A DNA stretch of 64,000 nucleotides from Limnovirga soli (GCF_013106755.1 NZ_WHPF01000014.1:1-64000), one strand, 5' to 3'. Counted from the stretch's first letter, positions 44,301-54,035 are shown. Numbers and translations are program-made. Notes: a model not told the origin generated them from the sequence alone.

Positions 44301-46074
44301 GTTTTTTGGTCAAGAGGAAGGGCGGATAAGGCCTAAATTTTCAGTAATAAGTGGACAGCCTGCAACAGCTTTCGTATATGATTATTTTCTGAAAGATCAT
44401 TTAGGCAATACCAGGGTAGTTTTAACTGATGAACAGCAAACTGATGCTTATATGGTTGCATCTTTGGAAACAACCCCGCTTCCAACTGAGAAATTATATT
44501 ATAGCGGATTAGATAATGGCCGGGTTATAAAAAGCAGTATACCAGGATACCCCACAGATACCTACACCAAGCCAAATGATTTTATACAAAAGCTTAGTGG
44601 TGCCGTAGGTGAAAATAAAACTGGTTCTAACATTTTACTGAAAGTGATGGCTGGCGACAAAGTAAATGTAAGGGTAAACAGTTGGTACAAATTAAATGGA
44701 ATTACCCCAACTGGTAATTCTAGCCCATTAACTGATATTGTAAATGCGTTGATAAATAGTGTACCCGGAGTAAGCGGAAATAAGATTCTGCAGCCACAAA
44801 TTGCAGGCACAGTACTAAACTCAAATGTTGGCAATTTTTTAACCTACAGGGATGCGGGTACATTACCAGGCAAGCCAAAAGCCTATATTAACTTAGTGCT
44901 GCTGGATGAACAGCTGAACCCGGTGCTAACAAATGATGGAAAAAACAGTTATTTTGAACAAGTGGGTGGAGATAATGTTTTTACAACACATAATATTACG
45001 GGCAGGCAAATAACCAAGAGCGGATATTTGTATATTTACGTAAGTAACGAAACACAAAATGTAAATGTGTTCTTTGATAATTTGCAGGTAACGCATGCGC
45101 GGGGGCCCCTTTTGGAAACTACGGATTATTATCCGTTTGGGATGGCAATGAGTGGGATAAGCTGTAAGGCTATGGCTGATGGTATAGACAACAAATACAA
45201 ATACAATAATAAGGAAGAGCAAAGAAAAGAGTTTAGTGACGGTAGCGGATTGGAATGGTATGATTACGGTGCACGGATGTATGATAACCAAGTTGGAAGA
45301 TGGATGTGTATTGATCCGTTGGCAGAAAAGTATAGAAGGTGGTCTTCATATGTATACTGCGCTAACAATCCGATTCGTTTATTAGATCCAGATGGAATGA
45401 GTTTCAAAGATCCTAATGAAAAAAATCAAACTAAAGTGGATGGTAAAGAGGTGCCAAATGGAGCAACGGCAATTGACCCAGGAAAAGGAAAAGCCCAAGC
45501 AACTGAAGAGGCAAAACAGAAATTAAATGAAATGGTAGCAAGTAATAATTTAGGTCAAAAGGGTACATTCACAGCAAAAACTACCAATGAAATTGGGAAT
45601 ATGATTCAATCAAATTTAGCTTTAAATGAAAATGGAAATTCTTCGATTGAAATACCTGTGCCTCAACGTTTTCCTATTGCTGATGATAAAATGACCATCA
45701 CATATATTGGAGCTAAATTTAAAGGAAATGCAACCCTTGAAGGCGTTACTGTTTTGCAAAAAACCGAATCTGGTAGTGTTTCATATAACCTTTCATTGGA
45801 TGAAGCAAAGAAGATAGGCGTAAATATTTCAGGTACAACCTCGGGAACAGCAAATGCAGCTATAAATATTGAAAATCAAACACATACAAATACTGGATCA
45901 TATAATAACCCTTCTGCAAGCACCTCAATAACTGTTACTGGCTATGTTTATAGTGCAACTGTTGTACATACTTATTCGATAAACTACCTTAATAAAGGAA
46001 TTGTCTCATCGACATCAACTTCCACTTTCCAAATAACATCATACACTCAATTTTCTCTTACAAAAAAATTATAA
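41398..46074 (+). CDS. RHS-repeat core protein with unique C-terminal domain (1558 aa)
   Basis: A signal peptide (VKAQA near residue 26) precedes an N-terminal region of the Bacteroidota RHS type (DUF6443-like). It has [20 protein letters not shown] and then YD-repeats: [26 protein letters not shown] and [13 protein letters not shown]. The RHS-associated core is complete near residues 1285-1335: [35 protein letters not shown] and [11 protein letters not shown]. After that ~225 residues of unrelated sequence follow ([14 protein letters not shown] to SLTKKL), rich in Thr/Ser strands in its last 120 residues. In polymorphic toxins this position holds the toxin. I see no known nuclease or protease motif. 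Small membrane proteins follow directly. Confidence 0.9.
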   Translation: MKILHTRRLLLLLMAGCLANPYPVKAQANIPTTANQASALGGGVTVNKPGAYATGIPLSLIRSFDPQQPYMLETDVYSNSRTAAEVAHTTQYVDGLGRPLQTVGWQASPSGKDIVAPVVYDAYCREQYKFLPYTSTGTDGTFKADPFGEQSTFYGTTYTSEQPAYTNEKIYYSMVQYEASPLNRVLKTMASGNSWAGNNKGVQQQYFVNDGNDLVRAWDITYSLLTYINNDITTNIPTSITTYAAGQLSETVSIDEHNNQVIEYKDNQGNTVLNKVQIGTVNGAAPYTNWLCTFYVYDDLGRLRFVIPPKAVAQMISAGNWTLTSALVNELCFRYEYDDRQRMIAKKVPGAGWVYMVYDQNDRLVFVQDANMRVKNQWMGTIYDGLSRPIQTGVLTYSSGATSLQAWVTANTGSFNESNQSVTGNNPTVAEKNLYLANRQPGISIYQATTNIFFENGFISETGAAFSTLISGSTGAGFSNSVTISDNPLPTGSTFTVLTITNYDNYSNTAKTYDNSNNSKLDQGANTYAEALPTQASVQVKGMVTSSKVRVIENATDLTKGAWLETVNFYDDKGRVIQVSAGNYKGGTDVVTNRYNFINKVVCNYLVHNNASGNTNNLRVKTNMDYDAAGRLKTITKQINDDVSTKRLISRFDYDATGQIKRKQVGQKTAVDNTAMEDQSYAYNIRGWLKGINWSYGSKPTSSQVNIQNNKWFGMDLSYDWGFSNNQYNGNIGGSRWVNGGDGKERAYGYGYDAANRLLKADFKQNFGSGSSPTWANTDPGNAGFTIDFSVKMGDGNSASSAYDENGNIKQMQQWGLLLNASPQIDNLNYTYQNGGIGNKLRAVNDATGTTDNHLGDFTNKNTTADDYGYDLNGNMITDLNKRLNGNTGIDQTSGGAITYNFLNLPWQITVKNDDGSAKGSITYIYDATGNKLEKRVNELASIANGNTSKQTNTAYLGSFVYENSVLQFFGQEEGRIRPKFSVISGQPATAFVYDYFLKDHLGNTRVVLTDEQQTDAYMVASLETTPLPTEKLYYSGLDNGRVIKSSIPGYPTDTYTKPNDFIQKLSGAVGENKTGSNILLKVMAGDKVNVRVNSWYKLNGITPTGNSSPLTDIVNALINSVPGVSGNKILQPQIAGTVLNSNVGNFLTYRDAGTLPGKPKAYINLVLLDEQLNPVLTNDGKNSYFEQVGGDNVFTTHNITGRQITKSGYLYIYVSNETQNVNVFFDNLQVTHARGPLLETTDYYPFGMAMSGISCKAMADGIDNKYKYNNKEEQRKEFSDGSGLEWYDYGARMYDNQVGRWMCIDPLAEKYRRWSSYVYCANNPIRLLDPDGMSFKDPNEKNQTKVDGKEVPNGATAIDPGKGKAQATEEAKQKLNEMVASNNLGQKGTFTAKTTNEIGNMIQSNLALNENGNSSIEIPVPQRFPIADDKMTITYIGAKFKGNATLEGVTVLQKTESGSVSYNLSLDEAKKIGVNISGTTSGTANAAINIENQTHTNTGSYNNPSASTSITVTGYVYSATVVHTYSINYLNKGIVSSTSTSTFQITSYTQFSLTKKL

Positions 46075-46076
46075 CA

Positions 46077-46415
46077 ATGATAAAAAATAATGTAATAATA
46101 CCGCAGTTCATCTATGCAATTGCCATGTTTTGTATTATTACTTCGGCCATTTCAGCAACCAATGTTTTAGATCAGGATGAAGGTATAATTCTTTCTACGG
46201 TATTTACAAAGTCATCCTTTTCTTATCTTGCCCTTACTTCATTTATAGTAAATGCTGCCATGTATATTTTTGAAAAGCAGGGTCGGGATGCCTATCTGAT
46301 TATTTTTGGTTTTTCACTCATTTTTTTAAATCCGGTTGTTGTTCAAATCTCCGGGGTAATTATGATGGTGCTTGGTTTGGTTTTTCATTTCATCCGGTCC
46401 TTAAAGAAAGGGTAA
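46077..46415 (+). CDS. Small membrane protein directly after the RHS gene, candidate immunity protein (112 aa)
   Basis: It begins 2 bp after the RHS stop, so the two are translationally linked. Three to four hydrophobic segments are seen at about residues 8-25, 44-64, 73-87 and 88-105. No family recognised. A short, hydrophobic protein immediately behind the variable RHS tail is where immunity proteins are found in polymorphic-toxin loci. That function is an inference from position only. Confidence 0.65.
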   Translation: MIKNNVIIPQFIYAIAMFCIITSAISATNVLDQDEGIILSTVFTKSSFSYLALTSFIVNAAMYIFEKQGRDAYLIIFGFSLIFLNPVVVQISGVIMMVLGLVFHFIRSLKKG

Positions 46416-46571
46416 ATATATTGTTTCACCATATCTCAATCCTGCCCCGAATAAATGATCAGGTTGGCGTATATATATTATACAAATGCTGATCGGTCAT
46501 ATGATTGTCTTGAGAAAAATAAAAACAATGATTTTATTTTTTTCTCTCTTTTGATTTTCTACGTAGCTTTA

Positions 46572-46591
46572 TTTGCGTTGCATTCCTGCAC
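46572..46591 (+). repeat. Intergenic GCAC element, copy 12 (degenerate)
   Basis: TTTGCGTTGCATTCCTGCAC with the TAGCTTTA arm at 46564. It has several mismatches and lies in the gap between two small membrane-protein genes. Confidence 0.65.
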
Positions 46592-46692
46592 AGTTAGATA
46601 CTTTATTGAGCTTTAACAAATGCAAATAATAAGGCAATCAATTATCTGCTGTTACAAGCCATATGAAATTTAAATCCCCAAAAAAATAGACC

Positions 46693-47094
46693 ATGCCCCA
46701 AGCTAATAATAAAATACTGGTGCCCATCTGGTACACTATTTTAAAACTGGCCGACCTGTTAATCATCCAATATAAATTGGCGGTATTAGTCACATTATTT
46801 TTACGGTACCAGGACGCTTCGTCAAAAGAAATTAAAAATGTTTACCTGCATCTGTTAATTCCAATTGTAGTATATGGGGTTATCAATATAGGCAGATTAC
46901 TCTATAGCAATTTGCTTGCCCTGCTTTTTGTGGAGATGATATTAAATGTTGTTTTTGCATTTATGTATGGCTCTAATCATTTACTTTTTCTGCTGCTTAG
47001 TGCAATAAGTACACTTATAGTTGTTGTTAAGAAAAGAGTTTATATTAAAAACGCCAACCAACTAAATACATACTTGCAATACCTTGAACCTTAG
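46693..47094 (+). CDS. Small four-TM membrane protein, paralogue of the gene at 48037 (133 aa)
   Basis: Hydrophobic stretches at about residues 9-38, 50-68, 70-89 and 93-112. The segment 'LALLFVEMILNVVFAF' followed by 'SNHLLFLLLSAIS' aligns with 'MILVVLVEMVINICSL' and 'VNHIYFLILTTLS' in the minus-strand gene at 48037-48375. The two proteins are thus homologous. Family unknown. Confidence 0.6.
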   Translation: MPQANNKILVPIWYTILKLADLLIIQYKLAVLVTLFLRYQDASSKEIKNVYLHLLIPIVVYGVINIGRLLYSNLLALLFVEMILNVVFAFMYGSNHLLFLLLSAISTLIVVVKKRVYIKNANQLNTYLQYLEP

Positions 47095-47155
47095 CTTTTC
47101 CACATTATATAAAATGTATCATGCATGCTTATAATAAGAACTTAAATCGTATCAA

Positions 47156-47406
47156 ATGTCAATCAAATCTGCCTTTTTACTCATAGCACTTATTGGCTTT
47201 ATATGCATCATTTTTTTGGGAGTGCCCGTAGTTAATGAAGAAAGGATATACTATATTGGATTATTTACTGAAAGCCGTAATGTTAATTTGAGAAGTTTTC
47301 GCGATATTAGTATGTGAGGTTTGGGTTTTATATAGGCATTTGGGTTATTATTTGCTTTTTATCTTATCAATTAACCATTGAATATATAGTTAATAAGTCC
47401 AAATAA
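47156..47406 (+). pseudogene. Frameshifted small membrane protein gene
   Basis: The frame from ATG 47156 encodes 53 residues (MSIKSAFLLIALIGFICII ... SFRDISM) and stops at 47315-47317. In the -1 frame the sequence continues as FGFYIGIWVIICFLSYQLTI ending EYIVNKSK at 47406. Joined, this gives ~82 residues with TM, soluble loop, TM and a basic tail. That is the size and layout of the intact gene at 47563. A one-base loss near 47310 explains the break. Confidence 0.6.
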
Positions 47407-47562
47407 AACCCCTGTACTTTCAACCAGGATTTGTATGCTCAGCAACCTTCATTTGCGCAAATTCCTGGTACATAGGCTGAAGGGGTACAAGCATTTCCAT
47501 TTTGCCAGGTGACCAATTGCAAGGGTGCCGAAAGCGTTTTCGATTCTTAAACAGGCTTTACA

Positions 47563-47811
47563 ATGAAATACAAAAATCTTCTATTTATTTACTTATTACC
47601 TATGGTAATGCTGATAGCTATTGGGCTATATTTTATAATGAATTATCCGGTTAAAATAAGAGACTTTCGAGTGGATGAAGGAGGTTATTTAACCATCTAC
47701 CATTATTATGACAATTTAAAATATTGTATTGTAGGTACACTTTCAATATTGGCGTCGTTTATATTTTTAAATAAAACTTTAGATCTGATAATGAAAAAAG
47801 GCAAGGATTAA
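47563..47811 (+). CDS. Small two-TM protein (82 aa)
   Basis: TM segments at about residues 6-26 and 54-72, with a soluble middle (PVKIRDFRVDEGGYLTIYHY) and a basic C-terminus (LDLIMKKGKD). Same layout and length as the frameshifted gene 47156-47406, although direct sequence similarity is low apart from hydrophobic patterns. It could be another cargo or immunity-type protein of the island. No family recognised. Confidence 0.6.
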   Translation: MKYKNLLFIYLLPMVMLIAIGLYFIMNYPVKIRDFRVDEGGYLTIYHYYDNLKYCIVGTLSILASFIFLNKTLDLIMKKGKD

Positions 47812-47899
47812 TTAGTGATTCATAATTATCCATATTACATCAGTTGAATTTAATAAACTTGATTTCATAACTGCAAAATCAGTATCTGCATTTCCTTCT

Positions 47900-47947
47900 C
47901 TGCGGAGTCAGCTACCAAAAGCTTTGTGTGCGGCAGGGACTCTGCGG
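47900..47947 (-). repeat. REP-like hairpin, remote copy
   Basis: The right arm GACTCTGCGG (47938-47947) is perfect; the left arm is TGCGGAGTC and has changed at its outer end. The loop reads AGCTTTGTGTGCGGCAGG, the reverse complement of the loop in the copies at 60.1, 60.4 and 61.3 kb. A remote REP copy lies 13 kb from the transposase gene. Confidence 0.75.
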
Positions 47948-48036
47948 CTCGTTGGCACTGATATTAGTTTCAAGTAACTATTACCCAAATAGCCTATTCG
48001 GCTAAGCCATTACTGCGCAGAGTGTCTGTGCCATAG

Positions 48037-48375
48037 TTAATTCCCATCTGCTTTTCGATAACTAAAAAAAAGAATCATAAAACTAAGAGTTGTAAGTATC
48101 AGGAAATAGATATGATTAACACTAAATATGGCAAGACTGCAAATATTAATAACCATCTCCACTAAAACTACCAGTATCATTTTCCTTCTAAACAACCGGA
48201 TGATTTGAATAATGGCATACACAGAATACGGTATACCAAAATAGCTATACATGTTTTTGCCCATGGCGGAAGTACTAAAAACAAATTCAACTGCAACGTA
48301 AATAAAACAAAAAATTTTAAACCCTATAATCAGGTAATCAACAATTTGAAAAATATGTTTTGCTTTATTATGCAT
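48037..48375 (-). CDS. Small four-TM membrane protein, paralogue of 46693 (112 aa)
   Basis: The start is set at ATG 48375 (MHNKAKHIF). The longer frame from 48504 would begin inside a GCAC element and add a hydrophilic stretch with no conserved look. Hydrophobic segments at about residues 10-35, 44-58, 63-82 and 85-103. Homologous to the plus-strand gene at 46693 (shared LVEM..N and NH..FL.L...S). It is on the opposite strand from its paralogue, with a REP-like hairpin nearby. Confidence 0.6.
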   Translation of the reverse strand: MHNKAKHIFQIVDYLIIGFKIFCFIYVAVEFVFSTSAMGKNMYSYFGIPYSVYAIIQIIRLFRRKMILVVLVEMVINICSLAIFSVNHIYFLILTTLSFMILFFSYRKADGN

Positions 48376-48485
48376 AAGCAATTCCTTAACAAGTTTTGTT
48401 ATTTGCCTGCAGCCATTAGCATCCCCGCCAACGGATAACGAAATGCGCAGTGTTGCTTTGTTAAAAGATGATTTGCACCCCAACC

Positions 48486-48505
48486 GTACAAGTGAGTGAC
48501 ACAAG
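48486..48505 (-). repeat. Intergenic GCAC element, copy 13 (degenerate)
   Basis: GTACAAGTGAGTGACACAAG; three mismatches from the core. It lies between the small membrane-protein gene and the M1 aminopeptidase gene. Confidence 0.65.
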
Positions 48506-48544
48506 CGGTGATGCCAAATGCACTACAGCTAAGTACAAAAAAAT

Positions 48545-50134
48545 CTATTCAAATACTACCCGTTTTAAATAATACCCATCTGGGTCTATTTGCGGGGTGG
48601 TGCTGCTTTTTATAGTGATTGGGGTTTTACCAACCAGCATTCTTTGCGTGCCTTTATCGGTAACAATATCAACCGGCAACACCATATCAGTTTGCGCCAG
48701 CATGATTTCGTATTCATTTTTCTTAGATGCCTTAACATGTATCTCCAGCTTTTGTATGGTGCGCAAATAAAAATCAAATAAGGGCTTTACACTATACCCC
48801 GCAGCAGTTGAAAATAATTGCTCCACATCATCGGTGGTGGCTAAATTATTGTAGGTGTATTTGGGATCGGTTGCAAGTTGCTTTAAGGTGGGAAAGAAAA
48901 TGCTATCGCCAATTACATAGCGCAGCGTATGCATAAAAAAAGCCCCCTTGGAATAGATGTCGCCAATATAGGCCGACTCTTCATCTATATTGGTACCCTG
49001 CACAATGGGCGTGGTGTTTTTAATACCAAAAACATTGTCTTTAAAATAATTGATATAGGCCTGTTCGCCTTCGGCATCCCTGATATATAGTGCATCGCCA
49101 TAAGAACCAATGCCTTCATGTATCCAGTAATCGGCCCAGTCTTTGGCCGTTACTTTATTGCCCCACCACTCGTGGCCAAACTCATGGTTCATTAGCCAGT
49201 CAAAATCCTTGCCGTTTACCTTTGTGTATTTAAAATGGTTGCCATAGGCATTCATGCTTTGGTGCTCCATGCCCAGGTGTGGTGTTTCTACTATGCCAAT
49301 TTTTTCTTTTACCCAGGGATATTCGCCAAAATATTTTTCTTTTACAGCCGCCATTTGTGCCAGTAATTCCAAATGATAGGCCGCATAAGCGGTATGGTAA
49401 CTAAGCACATAAAATTGCATGGGTACTTTATTGCCATTAATGGTAGTATAATCCCGGCTAACCACCTTATAATCGCCGGCATTAAACACAATGCTGTAAT
49501 TATTAATGCCATAATTGGTTTTCCAGAAATAAGTTGCCTTATTGCCTTTTTGCTTCACGGTTTGCAATACACCGGGGCCGGCAACTACCAGGTTTTTGGG
49601 TACGGTGATCATCATGTCTACCCCTGCATCCGGCTCGTCGGAAGGATGATCTTTACAGGGGAAATATATTTTACCACCGGTACCTTCTGCGGTAATGGCT
49701 ATCCAGGTATGTCCCAGTGAATCATGTGTCCAGGTAAAGCCATCATCCCATGGTGGGCGAACGGCTATATGTGGTTTACCTGCATACTGTATTTTAACCA
49801 CTGCTTTACCGGCGGGCAAGGCTTCGGCAGGGGTAATACGGATCAAGGCATTGGCATGGGTAAAATTGGTTGGTTTGTTGTTAATCCATATTTTACTCAC
49901 CTGCAGGTCGTTCATCAGGTCAAATAATAATAGCGGGGTTGACTGGGAGAGCACAATATCAATACTGGTATAACCACTGATGCTTTGCGCTGCAGTATCT
50001 ATATCCAGCACAATGGTATAATGCCTGATATCCATAATGGCCTGTTCGGGCTTTAGCACCCCACCGGAAGTAAGTTTTTGTGCACCGGAGGTACATACCA
50101 TCAAAATGGATAGCATCAAAAAAGGAATACGCAT
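48545..50134 (-). CDS. Secreted M1-family aminopeptidase (529 aa)
   Basis: A signal peptide (LSILMVCTSGAQ) is followed by the M1 N-terminal saddle domain (ILDIDTAAQ-like, then IWINNKPTNF). The substrate motif appears as LGMEHQSMN (usual GxMEN). Zinc ligands are in HEFGHEWWGN near residues 317-321 and the Glu of WIHEGIGSYG 19 residues later. It ends soon after the catalytic domain, without the long HEAT-like part of PepN, as in other exported Bacteroidota M1 peptidases. It should release N-terminal residues from peptides in the periplasm. Confidence 0.92.
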   Translation of the reverse strand: MRIPFLMLSILMVCTSGAQKLTSGGVLKPEQAIMDIRHYTIVLDIDTAAQSISGYTSIDIVLSQSTPLLLFDLMNDLQVSKIWINNKPTNFTHANALIRITPAEALPAGKAVVKIQYAGKPHIAVRPPWDDGFTWTHDSLGHTWIAITAEGTGGKIYFPCKDHPSDEPDAGVDMMITVPKNLVVAGPGVLQTVKQKGNKATYFWKTNYGINNYSIVFNAGDYKVVSRDYTTINGNKVPMQFYVLSYHTAYAAYHLELLAQMAAVKEKYFGEYPWVKEKIGIVETPHLGMEHQSMNAYGNHFKYTKVNGKDFDWLMNHEFGHEWWGNKVTAKDWADYWIHEGIGSYGDALYIRDAEGEQAYINYFKDNVFGIKNTTPIVQGTNIDEESAYIGDIYSKGAFFMHTLRYVIGDSIFFPTLKQLATDPKYTYNNLATTDDVEQLFSTAAGYSVKPLFDFYLRTIQKLEIHVKASKKNEYEIMLAQTDMVLPVDIVTDKGTQRMLVGKTPITIKSSTTPQIDPDGYYLKRVVFE

Positions 50135-50349
50135 AAAAAAAGAGTTTGAATAAAGATAACCGATTTTTTGTAGCTGTTACAGACAGAATGTTAACTGTTT
50201 ACCATCGCTCAAAAAAAGCGCCACGCACATAACAGGCAGAGCTACAATCAAATACAAATAAAGGCTATCCCAAAATGCCATTCAATTCTACTATCTTCAC
50301 CTAAAAGCAATACTGTGCTTTTTATAACAAAAATTAAAGTGCTTATTTC

Positions 50350-50649
50350 ATGCGATTGCAGCCACCAAAGCGACTTTGCGTTTATTTAATTGGGGTTGTA
50401 TTAATTGCTATTGCGGTTAAAAGCCAGTTTGCTGATCTTTTTGCTTTAACTCCCAATCAGCATGGGAATTTAAACTATGCGTATAGCCATAAACATAATG
50501 CCTGTACAAAAGTTATTGCAATTGAAACAGAATTTGTAAGTTTATTGGCGCCCCAATTGGCAGGGCGAATAACGGTTAACCTAATAAAATCACTTCAAAA
50601 ACTATTCACTTTAAAAACAGAAACCTGCGTTAATGGGTACCTTAATTAA
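50350..50649 (+). CDS. Possible small exported protein upstream of the response regulator (99 aa)
   Basis: One N-terminal hydrophobic segment (VYLIGVVLIAIAVKSQF), then a polar stretch with several His and Cys residues (HGNLNYAYSHKHNACTK). Its end overlaps the regulator start by 17 bp in another frame. No family recognised. If it is not translated, the 498-bp gap 50135-50632 holds only promoters. Confidence 0.35.
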   Translation: MRLQPPKRLCVYLIGVVLIAIAVKSQFADLFALTPNQHGNLNYAYSHKHNACTKVIAIETEFVSLLAPQLAGRITVNLIKSLQKLFTLKTETCVNGYLN

Positions 50650-51382
50650 AATACTGGTGGTAGAAGATGAAATGATCATCGGGGCAAAAATTTCTATGCA
50701 GCTTACCAATCTTGGCTACGAGGTAACGGGCATTTTGCCCCGCGGCGAAGAAGCCATTTTGCATGTGGCAGATAATAAACCCGATATTGTATTGCTTGAC
50801 ATTAACCTGAAAGGCAAATTAGATGGTATTGAAACGGCTACCCAATTACAGCAATATGGCCATATTCCGGTGATTTACCTAACCGCCAATTCGGATGATG
50901 CCACTTTTAATAAAGCCAAGGCAACCAGGCCCTATGCTTTTATTGCCAAACCTTTTAAACAGCTCGATCTGCAAAGGGCTATTGAACTTACCATTAGCCG
51001 TATGGCTGAAAATGAACAAAGTCAACCCACCGAACCAAAGACCGAAGGAGAAGAACAGCCCTTTATTTTAAGCGACCGAATTTTTGTGCGGTATAAGGAG
51101 AAGATGATAAAAATTATGCTGGCAGATATTTTATACATAGAAGCCGACCGCAACTATAGCCATGTTTTTACGCTTAATAAGGATTACCTATTATCCATCA
51201 CGTTAAAAAGCATAGAAGAAAAACTTAACATGCAATTATTTATGCGTATTCATCGCTCTTTTCTTATCAATATTGGCCAGGTAGATGAAGTAACCGAAAA
51301 CCAGGTGATTTTAGCCAAAAAAACCATACCGCTTGGAACAGGTATGCGTGAGCAATTAATGCAACGCATGCAAACCTTATAA
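50633..51382 (+). CDS. LytTR-family response regulator (249 aa)
   Basis: An N-terminal receiver domain (1-125) has the acidic pair in ILVVEDEMIIG, the phospho-acceptor Asp in DIVLLDINLKG (about residue 54), Thr in IYLTANSDD and Lys in FIAKPF. The C-terminal LytTR DNA-binding domain (~145-245) is clear: RYKEKMIKIMLADILYIEAD, then MRIHRSFLINIGQVDEV. It acts as a transcription factor, probably phosphorylated by the histidine kinase encoded 655 bp downstream on the same strand. Confidence 0.93.
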   Translation: MGTLIKILVVEDEMIIGAKISMQLTNLGYEVTGILPRGEEAILHVADNKPDIVLLDINLKGKLDGIETATQLQQYGHIPVIYLTANSDDATFNKAKATRPYAFIAKPFKQLDLQRAIELTISRMAENEQSQPTEPKTEGEEQPFILSDRIFVRYKEKMIKIMLADILYIEADRNYSHVFTLNKDYLLSITLKSIEEKLNMQLFMRIHRSFLINIGQVDEVTENQVILAKKTIPLGTGMREQLMQRMQTL

Positions 51383-51480
51383 TGATAGTTTGGTAAAACC
51401 CTTGCTTGCCATATTCATTGAAAGCAAAGTATTTAACAACGGCATACAATGGCTGTAGAAAGCAGAGATCAATTACCTGA

Positions 51481-51500
51481 GTACAAATGTGCGACGCAAC
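51481..51500 (-). repeat. Intergenic GCAC element, copy 14
   Basis: GTACAAATGTGCGACGCAAC followed by AGCCTGGCTAATC at 51521. It is the first of two copies in the 655-bp gap 51383-52037, in opposite orientation to the second. Confidence 0.82.
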
Positions 51501-51621
51501 GGAGTTGCCATAGGTACTATAGCCTGGCTAATCATTTTCTGATTACAAGTTGATGCATAACTACCTGCTTTGAGTATCGGGATTTATTTTGAGCCCGGCA
51601 TTGGTATGGTATAGCATCCCA

Positions 51622-51641
51622 TTTGCGTCGCACACTTGTAC
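51622..51641 (+). repeat. Intergenic GCAC element, copy 15
   Basis: TTTGCGTCGCACACTTGTAC with left arm GAGCCCGGCATTGG. Nearly identical over ~60 bp to copy 16 at 54 kb. The rest of the gap has an 8-bp inverted repeat CCGCAACG (51770) / CGTTGCGG (51811) and no gene. Confidence 0.88.
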
Positions 51642-52037
51642 TGTTAGCTATAAATGGAGCAATATGCAAACTGCTTGTGTTTTAAGTACGCGCTTTATAA
51701 AAACAGCTAATTAATATGTAGGGAAAGGTTGGGGGATTTGCCAGTGAGGATTGTAAATAGGTAACCAAACCGCAACGCCTCATTAGATAAACATGGACTT
51801 TCTATAGAGCCGTTGCGGCGAAGGAAGCTTTTAAAAGTTGTAGGAAAGAATAACCACATAAGCGACTTTTATAAATAAAAAACAATAAGTATATCGGCCA
51901 ATATAAAATCATTACCTTCCACATAACGATTAAAGTGGTTGAAGACTACAACAGCGAAAATTTAGTTGGTAAGCATCTATTATCCAGCTAAAACCTGCAC
52001 TGTACCTAGTTTAATAACAATATAATCTCCCTCAATT

Positions 52038-53945
52038 TTGAATAAGCCAGCTACGTATAAAACTAAAACTATGTATTGTTGTGTTCATCTTTTTGTAAAA
52101 AAAATAGCTGTAGATAAAAAGAAAATGCTGGTTTCGCTGGCATTTTTATTTATTGCCTCCCTTCTAAAAGCACAACCTGTTTTTATGGAGCAACATGCTA
52201 TGGATAGTTTGCAATATATAATAGCACTTAATAAACAAGATTCAAACGAGGTGCATGCTTTTTATTTGCTTAGCCGCGGTAATACACTTAGCAATACAAG
52301 CAAATCTGTAGAGATGGGCAATAAGGGCCTCGACTTAGCGAGAAAAATAAAATTCCCAATAGGAGAGCTGGAATGTTTGGAAGCTCTTTCATTCTCTTAT
52401 GCCATTACTTCTTCATTTGAAAAAGGTTTTAGTACAGCTTATGCATCTATGGATTTAAGTAAAAAATATGCCCCTGTACGGGAAATATTTGGAATAAATA
52501 TGATGGGCTTACTTTACCAGAAATTAGGAGATGATAAAGAAGCACTTAAGTGGGCGCAAATAGCATACTATCATCCAAATATAAAACAGGCAGATAATTT
52601 TACGCAATGGAGTGCAATGTTCCTGTTGGCACAGGAACATGAAAGACAAAACAACCTGGATTCTTCCAAACATTTCGCCCTGGAAACGCTTGACTATTCA
52701 AAACGCTATTTTCCTTTCCAGGAAGATTACCCAATGCTAATATTAGCGCGGGTTAACAGCAAACTTAAAAAATATGATGAAGCCGTTAGTTACGGAATGC
52801 AAGCCCTGGATGCTACAAAAAAAACCAATGAAATCTTTTTTGCAAATGAAGTAGAAAATGAATTGGCTACTATTTATTTTAACGCAAACAAACCAGATTC
52901 TACTAAAAAATATGCAGGCCTGGCACTCCATAATGCAACTCAACTAAAAAACTATCTTGTAATAGCAAATTCATCCAATTTACTGTCGCTATTTTTTGAG
53001 AAAACTGACCCTGCAAAAGCATATACTTATCTTAAGATATCAACAGCAGCATATGATACTGTTACAAACGTTGAAAAAACCAGGCAGGTAAAACAACTCG
53101 AAATTAAAGAAAAGCAACGTGTTGATGATTTGCATTTAGCTGAAAAATCTGCCCAGGATCAGTTGCGTTTTAATACCACTGCCGGCCTGTTCTTAAGTGC
53201 ACTTGTAATTTCAATTATTCTTTATCGCAACAATCGTAACAAACAAAAAGTAAACCTGTCATTGCAAGACAAAAACGATAAAATAGAAAGAACAGTGCAG
53301 GAACTCAATACTACCCAGGCATCCCTGCTAGTAAGAAATGCAGAGAATGAATTGTTATTAAAAGAAATTCACCACCGCGTAAAAAATAACCTGGAAGTAG
53401 TAAGTAGCCTGCTGGCTCTTCAAAGTAACCAGGTACAAGACGAAAATACCAGGGAAGCTATGCTTGAAGGACAGAACCGTGTACAATCCATCGGCATTGT
53501 ACACCAGAAATTGTACCAGGGCACCAACCTGGGTGCCATAGAAATGAAGGATTATTTTATCAACCTAAGCGAAAGCATTTTAGATTCTTTTGGCGCTGAA
53601 AAAAGGGTAACCATTGAATGTGCAATGGATCGGATAGATGTTGATATTGATACAGCTGTACCACTCGGTTTAATTGTAAACGAACTATTAACCAATACCC
53701 TCAAATATGCATTCCCGCAAGGGCATCCCGGTAAAGTGATGATAAAACTACAAAAGCAAACCAATGGCGCATTGCACCTCGAAGTGTCCGACAATGGCAT
53801 TGGCAAATCAGGCATCACGCATGGCACCGGTTTTGGCGGGCAGTTGGTATCATTACTCACCCAGCAATTAAGCGGCTCCATGCGGGAAGAAATAACAAAC
53901 GGCACCCATATTTATTTTGAGTTTAAACCCATAAAGGCTGCCTGA
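52038..53945 (+). CDS. Sensor histidine kinase with periplasmic TPR region (635 aa)
   Basis: A signal/TM segment (MLVSLAFLFIASLLKAQ, residues 30-46) is followed by TPR-like helices to ~360 (SKKYAPVREIFGINMMGLLY). One TM helix follows (GLFLSALVISIILYRNN, about 385-401). A coiled linker leads to a HisKA_2-type domain with the His in EIHHRVKNNLEVVSSLLALQ near residue 450. The ATPase domain has NELLTNTLKYAF (N box), VSDNGIGKSG (G1) and GTGFGGQLVSLLTQQL (G2). The true start may be one of the internal Mets at residues 12 or 30. Probable partner of the LytTR regulator. Confidence 0.9.
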   Translation: MNKPATYKTKTMYCCVHLFVKKIAVDKKKMLVSLAFLFIASLLKAQPVFMEQHAMDSLQYIIALNKQDSNEVHAFYLLSRGNTLSNTSKSVEMGNKGLDLARKIKFPIGELECLEALSFSYAITSSFEKGFSTAYASMDLSKKYAPVREIFGINMMGLLYQKLGDDKEALKWAQIAYYHPNIKQADNFTQWSAMFLLAQEHERQNNLDSSKHFALETLDYSKRYFPFQEDYPMLILARVNSKLKKYDEAVSYGMQALDATKKTNEIFFANEVENELATIYFNANKPDSTKKYAGLALHNATQLKNYLVIANSSNLLSLFFEKTDPAKAYTYLKISTAAYDTVTNVEKTRQVKQLEIKEKQRVDDLHLAEKSAQDQLRFNTTAGLFLSALVISIILYRNNRNKQKVNLSLQDKNDKIERTVQELNTTQASLLVRNAENELLLKEIHHRVKNNLEVVSSLLALQSNQVQDENTREAMLEGQNRVQSIGIVHQKLYQGTNLGAIEMKDYFINLSESILDSFGAEKRVTIECAMDRIDVDIDTAVPLGLIVNELLTNTLKYAFPQGHPGKVMIKLQKQTNGALHLEVSDNGIGKSGITHGTGFGGQLVSLLTQQLSGSMREEITNGTHIYFEFKPIKAA

Positions 53946-54035
53946 TAACTGTTGCTATTCCAATAAATCACCATCAGTTAAAAAAAGGAGGCGTCATTTT
54001 TTAGGGGCCCGGCATTGGTATTGCATAGCATCCCA

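Noticed and set aside
48376-48504. N-terminal extension of the 48037 membrane protein
   Set aside because: It would begin inside a degenerate GCAC element; the internal ATG at 48375 gives a protein aligned with its paralogue.
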